Shown one piece after another: positions 49,047 through 56,342 of a stretch of DNA of 61,113 nt (position 1 is the first letter of the stretch; each line of letters starts with the position of its first letter). Source of the stretch: Lutibacter sp. (GTDB taxonomy: Bacteria; Bacteroidota; Bacteroidia; Flavobacteriales; Flavobacteriaceae); assembly GCF_016342705.1 (NCBI RefSeq), contig NZ_JAEINV010000019.1, forward strand, positions 1 to 61,113. The letters run 5' to 3'. Made by a program: the position numbers and the translations under genes. The notes under the pieces were generated by a model, which saw nothing but the letters and a program-made list of their open reading frames with translations, did no database searches and had not been told where the DNA came from.

Positions 49047-49631
49047 TTAAATTTCTACTTCTGCGTTTTGATTAAATAGGTAAATTTTATTACTACTTGT
49101 TTCTAAACATTCAATTCGGGTTCTTCTTGTACTTCCTTTTTTATATGTTTTACCATTAAAACTAAAAAAACTACCTTCATTTAGTTCAAAGATAAAATTC
49201 TTTCCAGACAATTCATCATATTGTTTTAAGGCATATGTTAATTTTACATCAGATCCGGTGCTCGCTTTTGGATTTTTTAAATAATTGGCTAAAAAGGGTA
49301 AAACCGATTCAGGATAAATTGTTGGTTGCACAAAAGGCAACATTAAATGTTGAAAATTACGTTTCCACTCTATTCCATGAGGTTTCACTCTTTTACTTTG
49401 CTTATAGGTTACAAAATGAGCAATTTCATGAATTAAAGTTAGTAAAAATTGATATTCATTTAAGCTATTATTTATAGTTATTTGAAAAGACCCATTTGGA
49501 AACCTTTTAAAATCACCATGTTTACTGGTTCTTTTATTAACTATTTTAATTTTAATATGATGCTCTTCTAAAATTTCTTCAACTAAATTTATAGCGTTTT
49601 TTGGAATATATTTTGAAAGTTTTTGTATCAT
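49047..49631 (-). CDS. SprT-like zinc metallopeptidase domain protein
   Basis: Cytoplasmic protein of 194 residues with the zinc motif LIHEIAHF (His68, Glu69, His72) and a downstream third-ligand candidate in KPHGIEWKRNF. The SprT-like family includes proteases that act on DNA-protein crosslinks in eukaryotes (Spartan); the bacterial role is largely unknown. The C-terminal part has a small basic sheet region (KGSTRRTRIECLE) in place of the usual Cys zinc ribbon. It is in the operon with an SDR (3 bp) and manC. Confidence 0.87.
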   Translation of the reverse strand: MIQKLSKYIPKNAINLVEEILEEHHIKIKIVNKRTSKHGDFKRFPNGSFQITINNSLNEYQFLLTLIHEIAHFVTYKQSKRVKPHGIEWKRNFQHLMLPFVQPTIYPESVLPFLANYLKNPKASTGSDVKLTYALKQYDELSGKNFIFELNEGSFFSFNGKTYKKGSTRRTRIECLETSSNKIYLFNQNAEVEI

Positions 49632-49634
49632 AAA

Positions 49635-50315
49635 TTATGGCGTAGTTGAAGAAACTTCCAATATTTTACCGTTATAAAATTTGTTGCCAGTTAAAGCGAA
49701 ATTAAAAACATAATCTGCCATTTCTTCAGCTGAAATTGGGGCTTTATAACCAGGAAATGCTTCTTCTAGCATTTCTGTTTGAACGGCACCTAAGGCTAAT
49801 ACATTAAACGAAATTTCATGTTCTTTGTATTCTTCGGCAAGTAATTCAGAAAGTGTAATTACAGCACCTTTTGATGAGCTATAGGCTGCTAAACCAGGAA
49901 ACTTCATGCTTCCTTGCACGCCCCCAATACTACTAATTGTGACTACATGACTTCCTTTTGATAAATATGGAATTAAAACACGTGTTAATTCAGCTACAGC
50001 AAAAACATTTACATTATAAACTTCAAAAAAATCTTTTGATGAAAGTTTACTAAAAGGTTTGTTTATTAATTTTCCAGCATTATGAATTAAAACATCCACT
50101 TTTTGCCAGTTTTTTGAAACAAAATCAGTTACTTTTTTAAAATCGTTTTCGTTAGATAAATCTACTGATAAAGTATTTATATTTTTTAAATTCAGTTTTT
50201 CTAAAGGCTGAACGTTTCTAGAAATAGCTAAAACGTTGTAATTATTTTTTGCAAAAAGTTGAGCCAATTCAAACCCAATTCCTCTACTTGTTCCTGTAAT
50301 AATTATATTTTTCAT
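49635..50315 (-). CDS. Short-chain dehydrogenase/reductase
   Basis: NAD(P)-dependent oxidoreductase of 226 residues. The Rossmann motif is GTSRGIG (8-14), followed by NAG at 79-81, Ser128/Ser129 in TISSIGG and the YxxxK pair Tyr145/Lys149 in AYSSSKG. ISRNVQPLE after the second strand favours NADPH. The substrate is unknown. It lies 2 bp after the beta-helix-like lipoprotein gene. Confidence 0.92.
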   Translation of the reverse strand: MKNIIITGTSRGIGFELAQLFAKNNYNVLAISRNVQPLEKLNLKNINTLSVDLSNENDFKKVTDFVSKNWQKVDVLIHNAGKLINKPFSKLSSKDFFEVYNVNVFAVAELTRVLIPYLSKGSHVVTISSIGGVQGSMKFPGLAAYSSSKGAVITLSELLAEEYKEHEISFNVLALGAVQTEMLEEAFPGYKAPISAEEMADYVFNFALTGNKFYNGKILEVSSTTP

Positions 50316-50317
50316 TG

Positions 50318-51841
50318 TTAGTTGTCAAAAGTTATATGTTGGTAAGCACCAATATCTGCCGGAGATGATCTTAAAATTCCTAAAATATCTTTTGGAACCA
50401 ATTGTGCGCCTTGTAAATTTGCTTTCCCAATGGCATCAGATGTTTCACCAATTATTAATTGGTTATTTTGTGTTGCTTTAAAATGAGAATTGCCATTTAA
50501 AATATTGTCTTGATAATACGTTGTATTTGTAAAATCGTATTCAGCTACTTCAGCATAGTTGTTGTTATAATCGTTAAATTTTAGCAAGTTATTTTTAAAT
50601 GAAAAATTAAAAGCAGCACCTTCAGCTTTATCAATTATTAATTCAATGTTATTACTTCCGTCAATAATACAATTTGTAAAATTTGCATCAAATAAATCTT
50701 TTGCAACTATAATTTGATTGTTGTTATCTGAATAAGTATAATAATTATTTATGATAACTGTTGGAAATTCTCTAAAACTATTATTCCAAAAATTTGCAAA
50801 TGTTGAGTGTGTAAAATTATAGATTCCACCAATAGTGCATGCTAAAGAGGATTGACCACTATTGTTTATTACTAAATTTTCACCATTAATATTGGTTTCT
50901 CTACCTAAAATTCCAAAGTTAGCACTGTTATAAATTTGTGTGTTTTTAATTGTTAAAGTAGGAGAGGAGGCACTTCCAATAGAGTCTGAAATAATACCAA
51001 CCGAAGCATTTTTTATAATAGTATTTTTTATAGAATTATTTTTGCTTCCAGCGCGTAACCATATGGCGCCCCATTGACCGGGAATGTTACTAAACTGTGG
51101 TTCTAGTCTGTCACCTTCAATAATTACTTCATTGCTTAATTCGCCTTCAATATTTAAAGTGGCATTTTTAGAAATTATAAGTCCAGAATTTGAATGAAAA
51201 AATATGTTTGCACCAGCTTCAATAGTTAAAATTTTTGCAGATGGCACAGCGCAATAACCATATATTACGTAAGGTTTTTCGTTGGTAAATGTGGTGTTTT
51301 CATTTAAATAGAAGCCATTTACATTCATGTTTTCACCAGTTCCATCAACGCCAATTTTAATAGTTTCAATTATTCCTTGGGAATTTTTTGAAGGAAATAG
51401 AAAGTACGCATCTTTAACCAAAGTAACCAATTTAACATCTTGTAAATAACTGTCGCTATCAAAAACAATAGAATCGGTATAAATAGGGTTTGTTACGGTG
51501 TTATAATTAATGGTTGTTTCAATAAAAATATAAATACTGTCTTTCGCTAAAATTTCAATATTTTCAAATACTTTACCAGGTTTTCCATCAATATTTAAAC
51601 GATACATTGAGTTTTCTCCTCTTCCCAATTTTACTGATGGAATATTAATGGCGTTATTACTTTTATTATATACTTTTAAATTATAGGTGCTAGAACCTAT
51701 ATTAGTAAAAACGGTATCTAAAAATACAGTATCTTTTGAAAACTGTAATTTACCAGTACTAAATTCTGAAGAAAAATCTTTTCTACAAGAACTAGTAATT
51801 AAAATTAGTATAGCAATTAGAAATAACGATAAATAGCGCAT
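50318..51841 (-). CDS. Uncharacterised lipoprotein with beta-helix-like repeats
   Basis: Surface or periplasmic lipoprotein of 507 residues with lipobox TSSC (Cys19). After an N-terminal Ig-like region (about 30-150) the chain shows repeated short strands rich in Asn, Ile and Ser (ANIFFHSNSGLIISKNATL, NNSIKNTIIKNASVGIIS, TLTIKNTQIYNSANFGILG), typical of a right-handed parallel beta-helix. Such folds bind or cut polysaccharides, but no catalytic motif stands out. It ends with GILRSSPADIGAYQH, a segment often found at the end of Bacteroidota beta-helix proteins. It is packed in the six-gene operon. Confidence 0.82.
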   Translation of the reverse strand: MRYLSLFLIAILILITSSCRKDFSSEFSTGKLQFSKDTVFLDTVFTNIGSSTYNLKVYNKSNNAINIPSVKLGRGENSMYRLNIDGKPGKVFENIEILAKDSIYIFIETTINYNTVTNPIYTDSIVFDSDSYLQDVKLVTLVKDAYFLFPSKNSQGIIETIKIGVDGTGENMNVNGFYLNENTTFTNEKPYVIYGYCAVPSAKILTIEAGANIFFHSNSGLIISKNATLNIEGELSNEVIIEGDRLEPQFSNIPGQWGAIWLRAGSKNNSIKNTIIKNASVGIISDSIGSASSPTLTIKNTQIYNSANFGILGRETNINGENLVINNSGQSSLACTIGGIYNFTHSTFANFWNNSFREFPTVIINNYYTYSDNNNQIIVAKDLFDANFTNCIIDGSNNIELIIDKAEGAAFNFSFKNNLLKFNDYNNNYAEVAEYDFTNTTYYQDNILNGNSHFKATQNNQLIIGETSDAIGKANLQGAQLVPKDILGILRSSPADIGAYQHITFDN

Positions 51842-51881
51842 TTATTAGTTTTCTGTAAATTTAAAAATAAATTATTTACAA

Positions 51882-52928
51882 TTATTTTTTTATCAATTCA
51901 ATCTCAAATAATTTACCCCAATTTTTACCAGTTACAAAAAGTCTGTTGTTTTCCTTGTCAAAAGCAATGCCATTTAATACTTCATCTTGATCTTCTAATT
52001 GTTGCGTTTTTAAAACTTCCTCTTTTAAACCATTTAAATCAGCAACTCCTAAAACTTTACCAGATGTTGGGTCAACAATTAAAATAGAATTTTTTTGCCA
52101 AATGTTTGCGTAAATTTTAGCATTTACATATTCTAGTTCATTTAGTTTTTCAACTTTTTGTTGATTTGTATAGGCTTCTATAAAACTTTCTTCAATATGT
52201 GTTTCCGGATTTAAAAACCAAATACGTTCCGTTCCATCAGATTTAATTAGTTTTTCTCCATTATGGGTTAATCCCCAACCTTCTCTACTTTTAGTATATT
52301 TAAATTCTTTTTCTTTTTTAAAAGTTTCTAAATTATAAACAATTCCAATACCATCTTGCCAAGTTAATTGGTGTAATTGATTGTTAAAAATAGTAATTCC
52401 TTCACCAAAATATGCTGCATCTAAATCTTCTTGTTGTACAACTTTTCCGGTTGTTAATTCTACTTTTCTAATAGATGAGGTTCCTTTTCTACCAGTTCCT
52501 TCATATAAATAACCATTATAATATTCTAATCCTTGTGTATACGCGTTTTTATCGTGTGGATACGTATTTATTATTTTAAAAGTATAAATTTCTGGTGCGG
52601 TATCAGCCATAAAATAAATGGTACTTGTTACTTTTTCTGTTTTATTTTCAAAAAATAGAACAGCAGTTATGGTATGTTTACCTAATTTAAAGTTTTTAAT
52701 TGCTGTAGAAGCGGAATTACTATTTCCTTTAATTTTAATATTATCAATTGAAAATTGAACAGAATCAATTGGTTTGTTCTCTTTTTCAGTCACCGAGAAG
52801 GTTAATTCTTCGTTAATTTGAATTTTAGTTGGAGAATTTAGTATAAATTTGTACTCACTTTTACAGGAAATTAGTAGTGAAATAATGAAAATTCCTAGAA
52901 TTGATCTGTATAACATAGCTTTAAACAT
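51882..52928 (-). CDS. Glutamine cyclotransferase-like lipoprotein
   Basis: Plant/bacterial-type glutaminyl-peptide cyclotransferase (beta-propeller family), which turns N-terminal Gln to pyroglutamate. It has 348 residues, or 344 from an alternative ATG at 52916 that gives a shorter signal. Lipobox LISC. Family motifs are HDKNAYTQGLEYYNGYLYEGTG, LTWQDGIG and GWGLTHNGEKLIKSDGTERI-like segments, ending NGIAFDKENNRLFVTGKNW. An Ig-like domain of about 90 residues precedes the propeller. In Bacteroidota, N-terminal Gln cyclisation is common on exported proteins, including T9SS cargo. It is the first gene of the minus operon, divergent from rpmE2. Confidence 0.9.
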   Translation of the reverse strand: MFKAMLYRSILGIFIISLLISCKSEYKFILNSPTKIQINEELTFSVTEKENKPIDSVQFSIDNIKIKGNSNSASTAIKNFKLGKHTITAVLFFENKTEKVTSTIYFMADTAPEIYTFKIINTYPHDKNAYTQGLEYYNGYLYEGTGRKGTSSIRKVELTTGKVVQQEDLDAAYFGEGITIFNNQLHQLTWQDGIGIVYNLETFKKEKEFKYTKSREGWGLTHNGEKLIKSDGTERIWFLNPETHIEESFIEAYTNQQKVEKLNELEYVNAKIYANIWQKNSILIVDPTSGKVLGVADLNGLKEEVLKTQQLEDQDEVLNGIAFDKENNRLFVTGKNWGKLFEIELIKK

Positions 52929-52968
52929 AGATTAATAGAATATTTATGTAAATAAAATAAATAATTTG

Positions 52969-52998
52969 TTTGAAGTTTCAAAAATATAGTTAAATTTG
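52969..52998 (+). promoter_or_regulatory. Promoter of rpmE2
   Basis: TTTG (52969-52972), an 18-bp spacer and TAAATTTG (52991-52998) form a good Bacteroidota promoter, 39 bp before the ATG. An overlapping minus-strand box TATTTTTG (52986-52979) may serve the divergent operon, so the two may compete. Confidence 0.75.
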
Positions 52999-53037
52999 CA
53001 GTCTGAAAAATAAAAATAGATTTAAAACGAGTTCACG

Positions 53038-53289
53038 ATGAAAAAAGGTATACACCCAGAAAATTATAGATTAGTAGCATTTAAAGATATGTCTAATGAA
53101 GACGTGTTTTTGACTCGTTCTACAGTGAATACAAAGGAAACTCTAGATGTAGATGGTGTTGAGTATCCTTTAGTAAAATTAGAGATTTCAAGAACATCAC
53201 ATCCATTTTACACAGGTAAGTCTAAGTTAATTGACACTGCAGGACGTATTGATAAGTTCAAATCTAAATATGCTAAATTCAAAAAATAG
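53038..53289 (+). CDS. rpmE2: 50S ribosomal protein L31 type B
   Basis: Ribosomal protein of 83 residues. The start [18 protein letters not shown] and the SSHPFYTG-like segment ([19 protein letters not shown]) identify L31. The zinc-binding Cys residues of the A type are absent, so this is the zinc-independent B form. Single gene with its own promoter and terminator. Confidence 0.97.
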   Translation: MKKGIHPENYRLVAFKDMSNEDVFLTRSTVNTKETLDVDGVEYPLVKLEISRTSHPFYTGKSKLIDTAGRIDKFKSKYAKFKK

Positions 53290-53318
53290 TTAGATTTCTA
53301 TAATTTAAAAATATTTAA

Positions 53319-53347
53319 AACCTTCAAATCTTTTGAAGGTTTTTTTA
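53319..53347 (+). terminator. Terminator of rpmE2
   Basis: AACCTTCAAA pairs with TTTGAAGGTT around 3 nt and is followed by a T run. Confidence 0.85.
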
Positions 53348-53666
53348 TACGCTTTACTATTTGGGCGTTACCCTGCGGGTCAGGCTTTATGCGCTACACG
53401 GTAGCTTGCTTCAATCCTTAACGCTTTAAATACGTAGTTTTTCAATATAGCTTTGTTGGATATTTAAAAACAACTCAAAAGTTTATAGAATGCTAGAGGT
53501 CGGTAGTTATGTTTTATCAAAAATATAGTGTAGTAAAGTTGTCAAGTTTAGCGCATTCGAAACCTCTTTTTTAACTAAAAATTCTCTATAGCTTCATTGT
53601 CTTGAGCGTTAGGCGAAGTGTGCAAACAAACAAATAAAACCAATAAAACTCAGTTTAAATGTATAA
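53348..53666. other. Non-coding gap with a GC-rich repeat-like element
   Basis: Between the rpmE2 and pdhC terminators there is no convincing gene. The first part holds the GC-rich element annotated separately (53363-53424). The rest is ordinary AT-rich sequence except for GCGTTAGGCGAAGTGTGC near 53606, which resembles the element's end in the opposite direction. The stretch looks like decayed repeat material. Confidence 0.5.
53363..53424. repeat. GC-rich intergenic repeat-like element with GCGTTA/TAACGC ends
   Basis: About 62 bp with far higher GC than the surroundings begins GGGCGTTACCCTGCGGGTCA and ends CTTCAATCCTTAACGC. The ends are inverted (GCGTTA and TAACGC). I recall similar intergenic stretches from other Flavobacteriaceae genomes but cannot check. 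Only one full copy is seen in this window. Confidence 0.45.
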
Positions 53667-53700
53667 AAAAAGCCTATTATGTTTAAATAATAGGCTTTTT
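53667..53700 (-). terminator. Terminator of pdhA-pdhC
   Basis: A 14-bp perfect stem (AAAAAGCCTATTAT with its complement) and 6-nt loop lie 17 bp after the pdhC stop on the minus strand. Confidence 0.85.
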
Positions 53701-53717
53701 AAATAGGTATAAAAATG

Positions 53718-54986
53718 TTACGCTAACATTGTAACAGGATTTTCTATATAATTTTTCAACGTTTGTAAAAATGCTGCACCAGTAGCACCATCAACAGTTC
53801 TATGATCACAAGCTAGAGTTACTTTCATTGTATTTCCAACAACAATTTCACCGTTTTTTACAACTGGCTTTTGAATAATTGCACCAACTGATAAAATTGC
53901 TGAGTTAGGTTGATTAATAATAGAAGTAAATTCTGAAATACCAAACATACCTAAGTTAGAAACAGTAAAAGTACTTCCTTGCATTTCAGCAGGAGTTAAC
54001 TTTTTGGTTTTAGCTTTAACTGCTTTATCTTTCACTTCAACTCCAATTTGAGTTAAACTCTTTTGATCTGTAAAAGGAATAACAGGTACTAATAAACCAT
54101 CTTCAACGGCAACAGCAACACCAATATTAACGTGGTGGTTAATTCTAATTTTATCATCAAACCATTGTGAGTTTACTTGTGGATGTTTTTTCAATGCCAT
54201 TGCACACGCTTTTACAACCATGTCGTTAAATGAAACCTTTGTATCAGGTAATTCATTTATAACTCTACGGCTTTCCATTGCGCTATCCATATGGATCTCC
54301 AACATTAAATAATAATGTGGAGCGGTGAATTTAGATTCACCTAATCTTTTAGCAATAGTTTTGCGCATTTGAGAGTTTGAAATTTCTTCAAAACTTTCTT
54401 CACCTAAAGCTATAGCAGGCATTGAGTTAGTTGCACTTGCAACAACAGGAACATAATTTTCAATGTCTCTTTTTATAACTCTACCATTTTCACCAGAACC
54501 AGGAACATTTGCAATATTAATTCCTTTATCTTCAGCTATTTTTTTAGCTAATGGAGATGCTACAATTCTTCCTGTAGTATTTGCTAATGGAGCAGGAGCT
54601 GCAAATGGGGCTGAGGCTTTAATATCAACAACAGTTTCCTTTACTAAAGGAGCTGGATTTTCAACTTTAGTTTCTTTTTTTGGTTCAGAAGTATTGCTTT
54701 TAGCGCCTTCAACCTTAAAACCTTTTATTAAGGAATCAATATCTTCGCCTTCTTCGCCAATAATTGCTAACAATGAATCTACAGGGGCACTTTCACCGTC
54801 TTTTAAACCGATAAAAAGTAATGTACCTTCATTAAAAGATTCAAATTCCATGGTGGCTTTATCTGTTTCAATTTCGGCTAATATATCGCCTTCTGAAATT
54901 TTGTCACCTACTTTTTTTAACCACTGTGCTACAACTCCTTCAGTCATTGTATCACTTAAACGTGGCATTGTAATTATTTCTGCCAT
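53718..54986 (-). CDS. pdhC: Pyruvate dehydrogenase E2, dihydrolipoyl acetyltransferase
   Basis: Core acyltransferase of the pyruvate dehydrogenase complex, 422 residues. A single N-terminal lipoyl domain (about 1-77) has Lys43 in EIETDKATMEFE. An Ala/Pro-rich linker follows, then the E1/E3-binding domain (about 133-168: ASPLAKKIAEDKGINI) and the catalytic domain ending in ACDHRTVDGATGA with the active His and Asp. Its ATG directly abuts the pdhA stop codon, so the two are coupled. Confidence 0.96.
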   Translation of the reverse strand: MAEIITMPRLSDTMTEGVVAQWLKKVGDKISEGDILAEIETDKATMEFESFNEGTLLFIGLKDGESAPVDSLLAIIGEEGEDIDSLIKGFKVEGAKSNTSEPKKETKVENPAPLVKETVVDIKASAPFAAPAPLANTTGRIVASPLAKKIAEDKGINIANVPGSGENGRVIKRDIENYVPVVASATNSMPAIALGEESFEEISNSQMRKTIAKRLGESKFTAPHYYLMLEIHMDSAMESRRVINELPDTKVSFNDMVVKACAMALKKHPQVNSQWFDDKIRINHHVNIGVAVAVEDGLLVPVIPFTDQKSLTQIGVEVKDKAVKAKTKKLTPAEMQGSTFTVSNLGMFGISEFTSIINQPNSAILSVGAIIQKPVVKNGEIVVGNTMKVTLACDHRTVDGATGAAFLQTLKNYIENPVTMLA

Positions 54987-55979
54987 TTATCTATGTTTTA
55001 AAAACGGATAATCTTCTTGATCGTATACTATATCATATAAAAGTTGTTTGTCTGGGAATGGAGATTCTTCAGCGAATTTTTGACATTCTTCAACTTTATT
55101 TTTTACTTCATTATCCCAAGCTTTCACTTCGGCATCAGTTGCATATTTTTTATCTTTTATAATTTTTAAAACCTGTGAAATTGGATCAATTTTTTTGTAT
55201 TCATCAACTTCATCTTTGGTTCTATAGTGTTGAGCATCACTCATGGAGTGTCCTCTATATCTGTATGTTTTAATATCTAATAACGTTGGTCCATCTCCTC
55301 TACGAGCTCTTTCAATTGCTTCTTCCATGGCTTCTGCAACTTTAACAGGATTCATACCATCAACAGGCCCACAAGGCATTTCGTACCCTAAACCAAGCTT
55401 CCAAATATCTTCATGGTTAGAAGTTCTTTTTACAGATGTTCCCATTGCGTAACCATTATTTTCACAAATGAATACTACTGGTAATTTCCAGTTAATTGCC
55501 ATGTTAAAAGTTTCGTGTAAAGAACCTTGTCTAGCAGCACCATCCCCAAAATAGGTTAATGTTACACCATCTCTATTAAAATATTTATCTGCAAAAGCTA
55601 AACCAGCACCTAATGGAATTTGACCTCCAACAATACCATGTCCTCCATAAAAGTTGTGTTCAGGAGAAAATATATGCATTGATCCACCCATTCCTCGAGA
55701 AGTACCAGTATCTTTCCCTAATAATTCAGCCATAATTCTTTTAGGATCAACGCCTAAACCAATTGGTTGAACGTGATTACGGTACGCTGTAATCATTTTG
55801 TCATTTTTACCCATAACGTGCAATGCACCAGCTAACACGGCTTCTTGTCCATTATATAAATGTAGAAATCCTCTAACTTTTTGTTGGATATATAAGGCCG
55901 CCAATTTGTCTTCAAATTTCCTCCAAAAAAGCATATCCTTATACCAGTTGATGTAGGTTTCTTTTGTTATTTTTTTCAT
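54987..55979 (-). CDS. pdhA: Pyruvate dehydrogenase E1 alpha subunit
   Basis: Thiamine-diphosphate-dependent decarboxylase subunit of 330 residues. The cofactor motif runs from GDGAARQGSLHE (Gly145-Asp146) to ENNGYAMGT. TYRYRGHSMSDAQHYR carries the regulatory-loop equivalent. The E1 beta gene is not here, as is common in Flavobacteriaceae where it lies elsewhere. A -7-like box TACTTTTG lies 33 bp upstream on the minus strand (56019-56012). Confidence 0.95.
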   Translation of the reverse strand: MKKITKETYINWYKDMLFWRKFEDKLAALYIQQKVRGFLHLYNGQEAVLAGALHVMGKNDKMITAYRNHVQPIGLGVDPKRIMAELLGKDTGTSRGMGGSMHIFSPEHNFYGGHGIVGGQIPLGAGLAFADKYFNRDGVTLTYFGDGAARQGSLHETFNMAINWKLPVVFICENNGYAMGTSVKRTSNHEDIWKLGLGYEMPCGPVDGMNPVKVAEAMEEAIERARRGDGPTLLDIKTYRYRGHSMSDAQHYRTKDEVDEYKKIDPISQVLKIIKDKKYATDAEVKAWDNEVKNKVEECQKFAEESPFPDKQLLYDIVYDQEDYPFLKHR

Positions 55980-56282
55980 TTATTAAAAAAGATTAGTTTT
56001 TAATTCGTCTGCAAAAGTACTATATTGCTATATATTTAAAAAATATCAACTGTTTTTTTTTACATAAAGTGTTTTTGTGTGAAAAAAATTTAATATTTTT
56101 GAATATCTGTTGGTTATAATTGCTAATAATTAAAGTTTATACTACAGTTTAGGGACGACTATACCTTTAATTTATTATAGTTAATAGGTTCTAATTTCAA
56201 ATGTTATAAAAGAGTATACAATAATATACTACCGTTGTGGGGACGAAAATATTATTACTTTTATTGAAGTTAAAAATTAGAA
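55980..56282. other. Non-coding region upstream of pdhA with a direct repeat
   Basis: This AT-rich stretch separates gcvP and pdhA, both on the minus strand. It holds a possible pdhA promoter (TACTTTTG, 56019-56012 minus) and two imperfect copies of a roughly 46-bp unit annotated separately. No open frame or known riboswitch was recognised. Confidence 0.5.
56140..56273. repeat. Imperfect direct repeat, two copies 87 bp apart
   Basis: Copy 1 starts at 56140 and copy 2 at 56227. Both begin TACTAC, then A/C-GTT, and share GGGACGA followed by AT-rich sequence ending AGTTAA. Copies are about 46 bp. GGGACGA stands out in this AT-rich gap. Its nature is unknown: decayed mobile ends, a protein-binding pair or an RNA are all possible. 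Confidence 0.5.
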
Positions 56283-56313
56283 AAGGCCTTTAAGATGATT
56301 TCTTAAAGGCCTT
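56283..56313 (-). terminator. Terminator of gcvP
   Basis: AAGGCCTTTAAG pairs with CTTAAAGGCCTT around a 7-nt loop, 29 bp after the gcvP stop on the minus strand, followed by TTTT. Confidence 0.8.
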
Positions 56314-56342
56314 ATTTAATTTAATTATTTTTTATAGAACTT

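Noticed and set aside
56140..56273. GGGACGA repeats as ends of the same insertion sequence seen at 61038
   Set aside because: The element end reads TGTCCCGTCC; the repeats share only GGGACG, lack the ACA terminus and are in direct rather than inverted order.
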